A stretch of 64,000 nt of DNA from Candidatus Limosilactobacillus merdigallinarum (GCA_019114515.1 DXFH01000001.1:171227-235226), one strand, 5' to 3'. Numbered from the stretch's first letter, positions 35,612-45,391 are shown. Translations and numbers: made by a program. Notes: a model not told the origin generated them from the letters alone.

Positions 35612-36958
35612 ATGAGTCAAGAAAATAACACTAGCGCGGGATTGCCAACATTACCCAAAAGCCTTATTTGGATGATTAACTTTGGCTTCCTTGGTGTACA
35701 AACTGCATTTACTTTACAAAGTTCACAAATGAGTCGGATCTTCCAAACAATTGGTGCCAACCCGAACAACTTAGGATGGTTTTTCATTTTGCCACCATTG
35801 GCTGGACTAATTGTGCAGCCGATCATTGGTTATTATTCTGACCGCACATGGGCGCCGAAGCTTGGTGGCCGGCGTCTTCCCTACTTACTGTTAGGAACGA
35901 TTGTTGCCGTCATCGTTATGCTGCTGTTACCAAACTCTGGTAGCTTTGGCTTCGGTTATGGATCGCTAGCAGCTCTTTGGTTTGGGGCCATTACGGTTGC
36001 CTTCTTGGACCTGTCGTCAAATGTTGCCATGCAGCCATTTAAGATGATGGTTGGGGACATGGTTAACGATGAACAGAAGAGTTACGCATACGGTATTCAA
36101 AGTTTCCTTTCCAACACCGGTGCCGTTTTAGCCGCTGTTTTCCCGTTCTTGTTAACAATGTTTGGGGTTCCTAACACTGCTAAAAAGGGGGTTGTACCAC
36201 AATCAGTGGTTATCTCATTCTATGTCGGCGCCGCATTGTTGGTTATCACTAGTCTATTCACCGTTTTCCGGGTGCATGAATACGACCCGGCAACCTATGC
36301 GAAGTACCATGGTATTTCTGAGGAAGATAACAAAGAAGGCGGTAACTGGCTGACATTACTACGCCACGCACCAAAAGCATTCTGGACGGTTACCCTGGTT
36401 CAATTCTTCTGCTGGTTTGCCTTCCAATACCTTTGGACTTACTCTGTCGGTGCTATTGCTAACAACGTTTGGGGCACTACTAATGCCAGCAGTGCTGGCT
36501 ACCAAGCCGCTGGTAACTGGTACGGTGTCTTAGCCGCTGTTCAATCAATTGCCGCCGTTGTCTGGTCTTATGTTCTGGCAAAAGTGCCTAACAAGTACCA
36601 CAAGCTAGGATACGCTGGTAGCCTGTTTATCGGTGCCATTGGCTTCTTATCAGTATTCTTCATCCACAGCCAAGGCGCATTGGTATTGTCCTTCATCTTT
36701 ATCGGAATTGCCTGGGCTGCAATGAACACTTACCCACTGACTATCGTTACGAACGCATTATCTGGTAAGCACATGGATACTTACCTTGGTCTGTTTAACG
36801 GTTCCATTTGCCTGCCACAAATCGTTGCCTCACTGTTCAGCTTTGCATTATTCCCAATGCTTGGTCACTCCCAGGCACACATGTTCATCCTGGCCGGTAT
36901 CGTCATGGTATTAGCCGGATTGTCAGTCGGCACAATTCATGAAACATACGTCAAGTAA
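35612..36958 (+). CDS. MFS alpha-glucoside (maltose-type) transporter
   Basis: A 448-residue protein with about twelve membrane segments, closely related to the carrier at 9848 (shared TLQSSQMSRIFQ, GYYSDRTW, RVHEYDPATY, AGNWYGVL and CLPQIVAS segments). ATG 35612 is chosen because AAGAGGAG lies 10 bases before it; the frame upstream is open but covers the operators. The maltose phosphorylase follows 35 bases downstream, so maltose or a related disaccharide such as kojibiose is the expected substrate. Confidence 0.9.
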   Translation: MSQENNTSAGLPTLPKSLIWMINFGFLGVQTAFTLQSSQMSRIFQTIGANPNNLGWFFILPPLAGLIVQPIIGYYSDRTWAPKLGGRRLPYLLLGTIVAVIVMLLLPNSGSFGFGYGSLAALWFGAITVAFLDLSSNVAMQPFKMMVGDMVNDEQKSYAYGIQSFLSNTGAVLAAVFPFLLTMFGVPNTAKKGVVPQSVVISFYVGAALLVITSLFTVFRVHEYDPATYAKYHGISEEDNKEGGNWLTLLRHAPKAFWTVTLVQFFCWFAFQYLWTYSVGAIANNVWGTTNASSAGYQAAGNWYGVLAAVQSIAAVVWSYVLAKVPNKYHKLGYAGSLFIGAIGFLSVFFIHSQGALVLSFIFIGIAWAAMNTYPLTIVTNALSGKHMDTYLGLFNGSICLPQIVASLFSFALFPMLGHSQAHMFILAGIVMVLAGLSVGTIHETYVK

Positions 36959-36993
36959 TTGCTTAAAGATTATAAAAAGAGAGGGTTTATAAA

Positions 36994-39246
36994 ATGAAAC
37001 AAACATTTGATATTTCTCCATGGCATGTTGCTACTAGTAAATGGGCACCCGAAGATAAGCGTCTACAAGAATCAATGACCAGTTTAGCCAATGAAAACCT
37101 CGGTATGCGGGGCTTCTTTGAAGAAGGCTACACTGGCGACCACATGCAAGGGGTATACCTTGGCGGGGTTTGGTTCCCTGACAAGACCCGTGTTGGTTGG
37201 TGGAAGAACGGTTATCCAAAATACTTCGGCAAAATGATCAATGCCGTTAACTTCCTCAAATTAATCATCAAAGTTAATGGTGAACAACTAGACCTTGCTA
37301 AGCAGGCCCCAAAGGACTTTAAGCTTGACCTGGACATGAAGCATGGGATTCTTACGCGTGAATTCAAGGTCACAATTGGCGGCACTGAAATGTCCTTTAA
37401 GTTTGAACGCTTTGTCTCAGCTGTCCAAAAAGAATTAGTTGGTCAGCGTCTCCATGTAAAGAACCTGGGCAAGGATGATGTCAAAGTCGAAATCACTAGC
37501 ATGATCGACGCTGATGTTTACAACGAAGATGCTAACTACGATGAACAGTTCTGGAACGTTTTAGGTAAAAAGGCTAACGGTGAACACGCCGAATTGACGT
37601 CTGAAACCAAAAAGAACGACTTTGGCACGCCACAGTTCACTGTTGGTATGCAAACGACCACTAAGACCGACCTGACCCACATCGGCGACGGCACCGACGA
37701 AAAAGATGCCTATAACAACTTTGCTGGCAACGTTGCTGCTGGTGATGTAATCAACTTTGAAAAGCGGACTGTCGTTGTTACTTCGCGAGACTTTGACAGT
37801 CAAGAAAAGATTGAACAACGTTTGAGCGAATTGAGTGCGCAACTCGATAAGCAAAGTTTCGACGACTTGCTAGAACCTCACGTTAACGAATGGGCCGACC
37901 GCTGGACCAAATCTGACGTTCAAATTGATGGTGATGACGGTGCACAACAAGGGATTCGCTTCAACCTCTTCCAGCTCTTCTCAACCTACTACGGTAACGA
38001 CTACCGTCTGAACATCAGTCCAAAAGGATTCACCGGTGAAAAGTACGGCGGTGCTACTTACTGGGACACTGAAGCTTACTGTATTCCAGTTTACTTAGGG
38101 GTTGCTAACCCAGAAATCGCCCGTAACTTGCTGATGTACCGTTACAAGCAATTGGATGGGGCTTACGTTAACGCCCAAGAACAAGGCTTAAAGGGTGCAT
38201 TGTTCCCAATGGTGACCTTCAACGGGATTGAATGCCACAATGAATGGGAAATCACCTTCGAAGAAATCCACCGTAATGGTGACATTGCCTACGCAATTTA
38301 CCTCTACACCAAGTACACTGGCGACAAGTCATACGTTCTGCATGAAGGTGCTAAGGTCTTAACCGAAATTTCACGGTTCTGGGCCGACCGTGTTCACTAT
38401 TCACAGCGGCAAAACAAGTACATGCTGCATGGGGTAACTGGTCCTGACGAATACGACAATAACGTAAACAACGACTGGTACACCAACCTCTTATGTAAGT
38501 GGACCTTACAATACACTCTGGAAATCTTAGACGAAGTGGATGAAGACGTGGCTAAAAAACTGGCTGTTTCGGAAGATGAAAAGCGTCGTTGGAAGGGGAT
38601 TGCCGACAACATGTACCTTCCTTACGACAAGCAAAAGGATATCTTCCCTGAAAACGATGGCTTCTTAGACAAGGATTTAACACCAGTGTCTGAAATTCCA
38701 AGCGATCAATTGCCATTGAACCAGCACTGGTCATGGGATAAGATTCTCCGTTCGCCATACGTTAAGCAGGGAGACGTCATCCAAGGCCTCTGGGACTTCA
38801 TCGACGACTTTACCCATGATGAAAAGAAGCGCAACTTCGATTTCTACGAACAATTTACGGTTCACGAATCCAGCCTTTCTGCTTCCGTCTACTCCATCAT
38901 CGCTTCTGACATTGGTTACGAAGACAAAGCCGTAGAATTGTACGAACGTTCTGCACGACTGGACCTTGATAACTACAACAACGATACGTCTGACGGCTTA
39001 CACATCACTTCTATGACGGGGAGCTGGCTTGATATTGTTCAAGGCTTTGCTGGCATGCGGGTACGCAATGGTGAATTACACTATGCACCATTCCTGCCAA
39101 AGAAGTGGCACTCTTACAAGTTCCGCCAGATGTTCCGTGGTCGGATCTTGAAGGTAACCGTTGACCAAAACGGCACCAAGATTGACTTAGTATCTGGTGA
39201 CCCATTAACGATTGATCTTAACGGCAAGAAAGTGGACTTAAAGTAA
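36994..39246 (+). CDS. mapA: GH65 disaccharide phosphorylase (maltose phosphorylase)
   Basis: A 750-residue cytoplasmic enzyme that splits maltose with phosphate into glucose and beta-glucose-1-phosphate. GH65 features: an N-terminal beta-sandwich, (alpha/alpha)6 barrel motifs GGATYWDTEAYCIP and FNGIECHNEWEITFEEIHRN, and the catalytic Glu in HGVTGPDEYDNNVNNDWYTN (about residue 488). The length equals characterised lactobacillus maltose phosphorylases. Coupling with beta-phosphoglucomutase downstream supports this. Kojibiose or trehalose specificity is possible in the family but less likely here. Confidence 0.93.
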   Translation: MKQTFDISPWHVATSKWAPEDKRLQESMTSLANENLGMRGFFEEGYTGDHMQGVYLGGVWFPDKTRVGWWKNGYPKYFGKMINAVNFLKLIIKVNGEQLDLAKQAPKDFKLDLDMKHGILTREFKVTIGGTEMSFKFERFVSAVQKELVGQRLHVKNLGKDDVKVEITSMIDADVYNEDANYDEQFWNVLGKKANGEHAELTSETKKNDFGTPQFTVGMQTTTKTDLTHIGDGTDEKDAYNNFAGNVAAGDVINFEKRTVVVTSRDFDSQEKIEQRLSELSAQLDKQSFDDLLEPHVNEWADRWTKSDVQIDGDDGAQQGIRFNLFQLFSTYYGNDYRLNISPKGFTGEKYGGATYWDTEAYCIPVYLGVANPEIARNLLMYRYKQLDGAYVNAQEQGLKGALFPMVTFNGIECHNEWEITFEEIHRNGDIAYAIYLYTKYTGDKSYVLHEGAKVLTEISRFWADRVHYSQRQNKYMLHGVTGPDEYDNNVNNDWYTNLLCKWTLQYTLEILDEVDEDVAKKLAVSEDEKRRWKGIADNMYLPYDKQKDIFPENDGFLDKDLTPVSEIPSDQLPLNQHWSWDKILRSPYVKQGDVIQGLWDFIDDFTHDEKKRNFDFYEQFTVHESSLSASVYSIIASDIGYEDKAVELYERSARLDLDNYNNDTSDGLHITSMTGSWLDIVQGFAGMRVRNGELHYAPFLPKKWHSYKFRQMFRGRILKVTVDQNGTKIDLVSGDPLTIDLNGKKVDLK

Positions 39247-39266
39247 TACCTGAGGAGGATTTTGCA

Positions 39267-39929
39267 ATGAAATTTGATGATTTAAAGGGATTTGCTTTTG
39301 ACTTGGATGGAGTAATTGCCGATACTGCTCGTTTCCATGGACAGGCTTGGCATCAATTAGCTGACAAGGTAGGTACTAAATGGACTCCTGAATTAGCTGA
39401 TGGCTTGAAGGGCGTTAGCCGGATGGATTCTCTGGAATTGATCCTAAAAACCGGCGGCCACGATAATGATTACACAAAAGACCAAAAACTGGCCTTAGCT
39501 GCCGAGAAGAATGACAATTACCTGAAACTAGTTGAAACCCTGACCCCCGCCGATATATTACCGGGGATGAAAGAATTCCTGGATGAGCTGAAAGCTAATG
39601 GTTACCATATGGTCCTTGCTTCAGCATCTAAGAATGCCCCGAAGGTTTTAAAATACCTGCAAATTAGCGATTACTTTGAAGACATCGTTGACCCGGCTAG
39701 CTTAAAGCATGGCAAACCTGATCCCGAAATCTATGCCACTGCTGCTAAACTGATGGGAGTGCCGGCTAATCAAGTCGCTGGGTTGGAAGACGCGCAAGCT
39801 GGCATTCAATCCATCAACGGTGCTGGGGAAGTTTCCATCGGGATTGGTGCTGATTTAACGGACGCTGATGTGAAATTCAACGACACCGGTGAAGTTTCAT
39901 TAGCAGCCATTAAAGCTCAACTGGGCTAA
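39267..39929 (+). CDS. pgmB: Beta-phosphoglucomutase
   Basis: A 220-residue HAD enzyme that interconverts beta-glucose-1-phosphate and glucose-6-phosphate through beta-glucose-1,6-bisphosphate. The nucleophile Asp and acid Asp lie in FDLDGVIADTA (about 10-20), the cap loop is LKGVSRMDSLE, and SASKNAP, KHGKPDPE and GLEDAQAGIQ give motifs II-IV. ATG 39267 follows AGGAGG. It directly follows the maltose phosphorylase, completing maltose catabolism. Two terminators follow back to back. Confidence 0.95.
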   Translation: MKFDDLKGFAFDLDGVIADTARFHGQAWHQLADKVGTKWTPELADGLKGVSRMDSLELILKTGGHDNDYTKDQKLALAAEKNDNYLKLVETLTPADILPGMKEFLDELKANGYHMVLASASKNAPKVLKYLQISDYFEDIVDPASLKHGKPDPEIYATAAKLMGVPANQVAGLEDAQAGIQSINGAGEVSIGIGADLTDADVKFNDTGEVSLAAIKAQLG

Positions 39930-39937
39930 ACAAAATT

Positions 39938-39970
39938 AAAGCGAGGAAGCATTATGCTCCCTCGCTTTTT
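39938..39970 (+). terminator. Terminator of the maltose phosphorylase operon
   Basis: AAAGCGAGG pairs with CCTCGCTTT across an AAGCATTATGCTC apex, and ends in five T bases. Confidence 0.9.
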
Positions 39971-39977
39971 GCATACT

Positions 39978-40022
39978 AAAAAGGCCGTTAGAATTTGGAA
40001 TTGCCAAATGCTAACGGCCTTC
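39978..40022 (-). terminator. Terminator of ptsI
   Basis: AAGGCCGTTAG pairs with CTAACGGCCTT, with ATTTGG/CCAAAT inside. On the minus strand it ends in a T run. Confidence 0.9.
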
Positions 40023-40074
40023 TTGTATTTACCACACACAGCAGAAAGCCATCTGTTGCGCCGCTCTTTGTAGA

Positions 40075-41805
40075 TTACTTGATGTTCAGAGTCTGCTTAA
40101 CCAGGTTCTGTACTTCTTCAACAGTGTCCAGCTGCAAAGCCTTTTCAACCAAGTCAGCACATTGCTTGGTGTCTAAGTCCTCCATCATGCTCCGGGTCCG
40201 CAGGATTGATGATGCAGACATGGAGTATTCATCAAGACCCATACCCATCAAGAGTGGCAATGCTAACTGGTCACCGGCCATTTCACCACACATAGCAGCC
40301 TTGGTGTTGTGACGGTGAGCAGCGTAGATAACGTGCTTGATCAAACCTAAGAATGCTGGGTTCAGTGGCTGATACAGGTATGATACGGAATCATTACCAC
40401 GGTCAGCAGCAAAGTTGTATTGGATCAGGTCGTTGGTACCAATGGAGAAGAAGTCGACTTCTTCGGCCATCTTGTCGGCGTTAATCGCTGCCAGTGGTAC
40501 TTCGATCATCATCCCGATCTTAACGTTCTTGCCGATACCAGGGTGACCCTTTTGCAGTTCTTCAACGCATTCGTTGTAAACCTTCTTGGCAGCCCGTAAT
40601 TCAGCCAGCGTACCAATCATTGGGAACATGATAGAGATTGGACCGAATTCAGATGCCCGGATCAATGCTCGCAATTGTGGCTTAAAGATCTTTTCTGGGT
40701 CGTGCAGACTAATCCGGATAGCACGGTAACCTAAGAATGGGTTCATTTCCTTCGGTAGCGGCATGTAAGTCAATGGCTTGTCACCACCGATATCCAAGGT
40801 CCGGACAACCACTGGCTTGCCCTTCATGCCGACAACTGCCTTCTTGTAGGCTTCAAATTGTTCATCTTCAGTTGGGAGGTGATCACTGCCCATGTAGAGA
40901 AATTCAGAACGGAACAGACCAACGCCATCGGCACCCTGCTTAACGGCATCGGCAACGTCATCTGGCGTACCAATGTTAGCAGCAATTTCAAACTGCTTGC
41001 CATCCTTGGAAACGGAAGGTGCATCGACCAATTTAGCCCATTCTTCGCGTTCCTTGGCAAAATCTTCAGCCTTCTGCTGGTATTCCTTTACCTGATCCTC
41101 GCTTGGGTCAACGATGATGTCCCCGTGCAGACCATCGGCAATGATGGTTTGGTCCATCTTGGCCTGCTTAGTAATGTCGTCAGCACCAACAACAGCTGGA
41201 ATCCGCAGCGTCCGTGACATGATTGCGGCATGGCTGGTACGGCCGCCTAAGTCCGTTACAATCCCCTTAACGAACTTGGCATCCATCTGTGACGTGTCTG
41301 ATGGTGTAATTTCGTGCGCAACAATCACTACTGGCTTATCAATACCAGCAATGTTTGGCAAAGTCTTACCCATCAGGTGACTCATTGCCCGCTTGGCAAC
41401 GTCCTTAACATCCGCTGCCCGTTCTTGCATGTACTTGTTATCCTTCATTGCGGCTAACATGTCAGCAAAGCTTTGGGTCACTTCGTCCACCGCTGCTTCA
41501 GCAGTAGCATGATCATTAGTAATCTTATCCTTAATCTGGCCCAGCATTTCAGGGTCTGACAGGATGGTCATGTGGGCATCGAAGACTTCCAGTTCGTCAT
41601 CAGCCAGACGACCCTTAGCGTTTTCCTTAATCTGCTTTAATTCGGCGATTGAGTCATCAAAAGCCTTCTTAACACGCGCGAATTCTGCATCCGCATCCGT
41701 TGACTTCTTGTTCTTATCGTAAGAAAGATCTGGATCAACTAGCAGGTATGCTGGCGCAATCCCGATCCCATCGCTTGCGGCAATTCCTTTAACATCTTTT
41801 GACAT
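40075..41805 (-). CDS. ptsI: PTS enzyme I (phosphoenolpyruvate-protein phosphotransferase)
   Basis: A 576-residue enzyme that moves phosphate from PEP to HPr. The phospho-His lies in GGRTSHAAIMSR (about residue 190). The PEP-utilisers barrel shows GVGLFRSEFLYM, GMMIEVPLAA, FSIGTNDLIQY and the Cys in AAMCGEMAGD (about 500). Its length is normal. ATG 41805 follows AAGGAGGACGTAAC. ptsH, which usually precedes ptsI, is absent; the upstream neighbour is a broken amidohydrolase gene ending one base before this start. HPr must be encoded elsewhere. Confidence 0.95.
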   Translation of the reverse strand: MSKDVKGIAASDGIGIAPAYLLVDPDLSYDKNKKSTDADAEFARVKKAFDDSIAELKQIKENAKGRLADDELEVFDAHMTILSDPEMLGQIKDKITNDHATAEAAVDEVTQSFADMLAAMKDNKYMQERAADVKDVAKRAMSHLMGKTLPNIAGIDKPVVIVAHEITPSDTSQMDAKFVKGIVTDLGGRTSHAAIMSRTLRIPAVVGADDITKQAKMDQTIIADGLHGDIIVDPSEDQVKEYQQKAEDFAKEREEWAKLVDAPSVSKDGKQFEIAANIGTPDDVADAVKQGADGVGLFRSEFLYMGSDHLPTEDEQFEAYKKAVVGMKGKPVVVRTLDIGGDKPLTYMPLPKEMNPFLGYRAIRISLHDPEKIFKPQLRALIRASEFGPISIMFPMIGTLAELRAAKKVYNECVEELQKGHPGIGKNVKIGMMIEVPLAAINADKMAEEVDFFSIGTNDLIQYNFAADRGNDSVSYLYQPLNPAFLGLIKHVIYAAHRHNTKAAMCGEMAGDQLALPLLMGMGLDEYSMSASSILRTRSMMEDLDTKQCADLVEKALQLDTVEEVQNLVKQTLNIK

Positions 41806-41806
41806 G

Positions 41807-42849
41807 TTACGTCCTCCTTATGCTTTCAGCTACACTTTCTATAGTACTTGTGAGAGCTATCACCATCAAGTAAAAAGATTTACAAAATTGCTGGATCATG
41901 TGCTTTTTTGCGGCGGCCACGTTTTGTTTTTTAAAGTAAACTTTTTCAGCGTTTCCTGCCATCACCGCTGCCAATTCTTTTTCATCAAACAGGTCTGTAT
42001 TCTCCAGCCAGGTGGCTAGTTGATGGTAAGAATTGAAGGTCGCTGACCATGGTGAATCGGTGCCCCAAATCAACCGCTGCGCACCCAAAATCTTCTCCGC
42101 TTCGCCCACCGTCTTTTGACAACGCGGATAAGGAAAATCGTTGCGTCCTTCACCATCAATATCTTGAATCGCCGATAAATCGACATAGATATTACTCAAT
42201 GGTGCAAACTGGGTTAACGCATTGTCTAGGCGGTCAAGGTGATTAGCATTCGGAAATGACAGGTGGCAAACAACAAAGTCCATCTGCGGGTAACGACGAG
42301 CCAGATTGACAATTGCTTCTGGCTGATAACTAACCTGATCATAGGCGCCGTAATCAACAGTCACCACAAAGCCTGGATAATCAGCAAGGTAATGAAAAAT
42401 TCTACCCACATGGTTATCTAAATCAAGACGAAATGGTTGGTGAAAACCCATCAATTCACCACCTTGGCTAATTTCAAACTTAATTGCCCAAAAACCAAGT
42501 TGCTCTACATGACAACGAACAATCTTCATTGCAAAATCATCATAAGAATCCACGGCAAAGGCGCCGATGAAGCGGTCCGGGTAGCGTTTAACTACCTGAT
42601 AGGTGTAGTAGTTCTGATAACCATTGAAAGTACCTTGTAAAAGGACTGCTTTATCAATTCCTTCTGCCTTCATTATCGGAAAGTATTTCTCAACAAGGAA
42701 ATTGTCATCGCCCCAGCGTCGGGAATGAGTTTAATAATTTCCCCGTCATCCCAAATGGCGCGACCATGGCCAATGGGTGTCAGTCTTCCTTGACCCTTAG
42801 CACCAGCCAGCGACCGAACTAAATGTAAATGTCCATCAATTTTGCGCAT
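41807..42849 (-). pseudogene. Metal-dependent amidohydrolase, frameshifted
   Basis: The gene starts at ATG 42849 behind AGAGGTGAT and opens with the metal-binding HLH of KIDGHLHLV. At about 42710 a one-base change (probably loss of T in GCTTGGGGCG) shifts the frame. The rest, from the DDNFLVEKYFP equivalent through WGTDSPW near the end, is intact in the other frame. It belongs to the amidohydrolase_2 (TIM-barrel) family. The last 40 or so residues (after NAEKVYF) look unlike the family and run to one base before ptsI, so the original stop may also be lost. A single indel could be sequencing error. Confidence 0.8.
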
Positions 42850-42862
42850 TGTATCACCTCTG

Positions 42863-42910
42863 AAAAAAGGGAGCGTGACCGCAGTTCTATGACTTCGCAA
42901 TCACACTCCC
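42863..42910 (-). terminator. Terminator downstream of transketolase
   Basis: GGGAGTGTGA and TCACGCTCCC pair (42901-42910 with 42869-42878) and, on the minus strand, run into six T bases. The same GGGAGTGTGA motif appears near 4140. Confidence 0.85.
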
Positions 42911-42977
42911 ATTATCGCGATAGTTAAAACTCCACGCTATCGTTTTATCATAAATACTCTTTTTGAGAGCAATTAAA

Positions 42978-43141
42978 TCAATGCTTCAAAGCCTGCAATT
43001 GCTCTGCGATCGTAGTAGCGAGGTTCGCCTTAACGCAAATTTACTTAGACGAAGCCGCAGTTTGCCGACCGGCAACGACAGCCTGCAAATGATGGCCACT
43101 ACGATCCCGGCCGCAAAGAGCAAAGCACAATTTGCAATGAT
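42978..43141 (-). other. Possible remnant of a small membrane-protein gene or structured 3' UTR
   Basis: Between transketolase and its terminator, the minus strand reads a hydrophobic stretch (NCALLFAAGIVVAIICRLSLPV), then a basic region. A different frame ends in a protein-like NLATTIAEQLQALKH and a stop. No start codon is clear. The DNA also forms arms 42999-43005/43117-43123, 43008-43016/43098-43106 and an inner 43062-43067/43070-43075 hairpin. Either a decayed small gene or an RNA structure would fit. Confidence 0.35.
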
Positions 43142-43144
43142 TAA

Positions 43145-45106
43145 TTACAGTTCCTTGAACTTCTTAACGACATTTTCAACCGTAAAGCCAAACTTCTTCA
43201 AAACTTCAGGACCCTTGCCAGATGCACCAAAGTGGTCAATCCCCATTACCTTGCCGTCCAAACCAACGTATTGGTACCAGCTCATGGATGCACCTAATTC
43301 AACGGCGAGCCGCTTAGTAACGTTCTTTGGCAGGACAGATTCACGGTATTCTGCTGGTTGGGCGTTGAACAGCTCCATCGATGGCATGGAAACTACCCGG
43401 ACGTCAATCCCGTCGTTAGCTAATTGCTTTTGTGCCTCTAAGGCCATGGAAACTTCGGAGCCAGCAGCAATCAGGATACCATCAGGAGTATCCTTCTTAG
43501 AATCTGAAACCACGTAGCCACCCTTTTCAACTGGGGAGTCAACCGTTTCCTTCAAAACCGGCAGCTTTTGCCGCGTCAATACCAGCATCGTTGGCCGGTC
43601 AGTGGTCTGGCCGATAACCTTCCATGCGCCCACCGTTTCGTTAGCATCGGCAGGACGGATAACATTCAGGTTTGGCATTGCCCGGAAACTAGTCAGTTGT
43701 TCAACTGGTTCGTGAGTTGGACCATCTTCACCAACTGCAATGGAGTCGTGCGTACCAATGAAGATGGATGGCAAGTGCATCAGTGCTGCCAGACGAACGG
43801 CGGCACGCAGGTAGTCAGTGAAGACAAAGAAGGTTGAGCAGTAAGCTTTGTCACCACCATGCAGGTTCATGCCGTTAACCGCGGCAGCCATCCCGAATTC
43901 ACGAACACCAAAGTAGACGTTCCGACCAGCAGGGTTATCCTTCGTAAAGTTGCCATCTTTTTGCAGATAGGTCTTGTTAGATGAGAACAAGTCAGCAGCA
44001 CCGCCCCAGAATTCGGGGTTGCGCTTGGCAACTTCGCTCATTACTTCAGAGTTAGCTACCCGGGTAGCAATAGTGTCACCTGGCTTATAGGAAGTAGTGA
44101 GACCTTCCGTATCCAAATCCTTGCGCGTTAACTGCTTAGCTTCTGCTGGGTAATTATGAGCGTAGTCTGCAAACATTTGTGACCATGCTTCATAAGCAGG
44201 ACGCTTGTCGGCAACGGCATCATCGAAGAAACCTTGAATTTCATCAGTAAATTCAAATGGTGCATGATTCCAGTTATAGAACTCCCGCATCTTCTGCAGG
44301 TTTTCTTCGCCTAAAGCAGCTCCGTGGACAGCATTGGTACCCTGCTGTGGCGTACCATAGCCAATAATCGTCTTAATTTCGATCATTGAAGGCTTATCGG
44401 TCTTTTGGGCCTTCCGGATAGCAGCCACGATCCCATCGACATCCGTGTTGCCGTCCTTGACAAACTGGTAATCCCAGCCAGCAGCCAAGACACGTTGCTT
44501 AACGCTTTCGTTAGTTGACAGGCTCAGTGGGCCGTCTAAGGACACATCGTTAGAGTCGTACAGAACAATCAGCTTTGACAATCCCTTGTCACCAGCCAAG
44601 TTGATTGCTTCTTCACTTAAGCCTTCCATCAAGTCACCGTCACCGATGATGCTGTAAGTGTAGTGATCAATCACGTCGTAGCCTGGCTTGTTGTACATTG
44701 CGGCCAAGTGCTTTTCCGCCATTGCCATCCCAACGGACATTGCAATTCCTTGTGACAATGGACCGGTAGTAGCATCGATTCCAGCCGTATGACCATATTC
44801 GGGGTGACCAGGCGTCTTGGAGTCCAGCTGACGGAAACGCTTAGTATCGTCCAGAGTTAAACCGAAGCCATTGAAGTACAAAAGACTGTACAGCAAGGCG
44901 GAACCGTGTCCAGCAGAGAGAACGAAGCGGTCCCGGTTCAGCCAGGTCGGGTCTTCCGGATTAAAGTTCATTACCTTTTCCCACAGGCCATAAGCCATTG
45001 GTGAGGCATCGATTGCAACACCTGGGTGACCACTGTTGGCCTTTTCGATCATGTCGGCACTTAAAAAGCGCAGGGCATTAACGGCTTGCATTTCTGTCTT
45101 ATCCAT
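43145..45106 (-). CDS. tkt: Transketolase
   Basis: A 653-residue thiamine-pyrophosphate enzyme of the pentose phosphate pathway. TPP-binding motif GDGDLMEGLSEEAINLAG (about 153-170) with later N, catalytic His in NSGHPG (about 25), HDSIAVGEDGPTHEP, and the Glu-containing FGVREFGM. ATG 45106 follows TAGGAGG. A cre-like TTGAAGCGCTTTAT lies at 45279-45292 and a hairpin at 45131-45169 lies in the leader. With phosphoketolase at 50796 it links pentoses and hexoses in heterofermentative metabolism. TPP supply ties it to ykoEDC. Confidence 0.95.
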   Translation of the reverse strand: MDKTEMQAVNALRFLSADMIEKANSGHPGVAIDASPMAYGLWEKVMNFNPEDPTWLNRDRFVLSAGHGSALLYSLLYFNGFGLTLDDTKRFRQLDSKTPGHPEYGHTAGIDATTGPLSQGIAMSVGMAMAEKHLAAMYNKPGYDVIDHYTYSIIGDGDLMEGLSEEAINLAGDKGLSKLIVLYDSNDVSLDGPLSLSTNESVKQRVLAAGWDYQFVKDGNTDVDGIVAAIRKAQKTDKPSMIEIKTIIGYGTPQQGTNAVHGAALGEENLQKMREFYNWNHAPFEFTDEIQGFFDDAVADKRPAYEAWSQMFADYAHNYPAEAKQLTRKDLDTEGLTTSYKPGDTIATRVANSEVMSEVAKRNPEFWGGAADLFSSNKTYLQKDGNFTKDNPAGRNVYFGVREFGMAAAVNGMNLHGGDKAYCSTFFVFTDYLRAAVRLAALMHLPSIFIGTHDSIAVGEDGPTHEPVEQLTSFRAMPNLNVIRPADANETVGAWKVIGQTTDRPTMLVLTRQKLPVLKETVDSPVEKGGYVVSDSKKDTPDGILIAAGSEVSMALEAQKQLANDGIDVRVVSMPSMELFNAQPAEYRESVLPKNVTKRLAVELGASMSWYQYVGLDGKVMGIDHFGASGKGPEVLKKFGFTVENVVKKFKEL

Positions 45107-45130
45107 AAATAAACCTCCTAAAAAGGAAAT

Positions 45131-45169
45131 AGCTGCACGACGCTAATAAACTTAAGATTTCGTGCAGCT
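45131..45169. other. Hairpin in the transketolase leader
   Basis: AGCTGCACGA (45131-45140) pairs exactly with TCGTGCAGCT (45160-45169). On the minus strand it lies just before the transketolase ribosome binding site and is followed by ATTTCCTTTTT, so it may attenuate transcription or affect mRNA stability. Confidence 0.55.
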
Positions 45170-45278
45170 ACCTTCAGTCAATAATCAAAATGTAAGTTTA
45201 TTGGCGCAAATGACATTTGTCCATTTTAACCACTTTAATAATACCATACAGAAGCTTAAATTATTGATAAATCATACA

Positions 45279-45292
45279 TTGAAGCGCTTTAT
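45279..45292. promoter_or_regulatory. Candidate cre (CcpA) site upstream of tkt
   Basis: TTGAAGCGCTTTAT holds the AAGCGCTT core and lies 173 bases before the transketolase start, in an otherwise gene-free 323-base spacer. Confidence 0.55.
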
Positions 45293-45360
45293 TTACTAAA
45301 TTATTATCATCTTTGTACACATGTAATTAGGCAGATCTAGTGAGATGTGTCTATTGAAAC

Positions 45361-45391
45361 AAAAAGCACTGTGACCAAAATCACAGTGCTT
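45361..45391 (-). terminator. Terminator of asd
   Basis: AGCACTGTGA pairs exactly with TCACAGTGCT around a 6-base loop; the minus strand ends in TTTTTG. Confidence 0.9.

Noticed and set aside
42963..43517. A plus-strand open frame of 184 codons
   Set aside because: It is largely the complement of transketolase and has no start signal.
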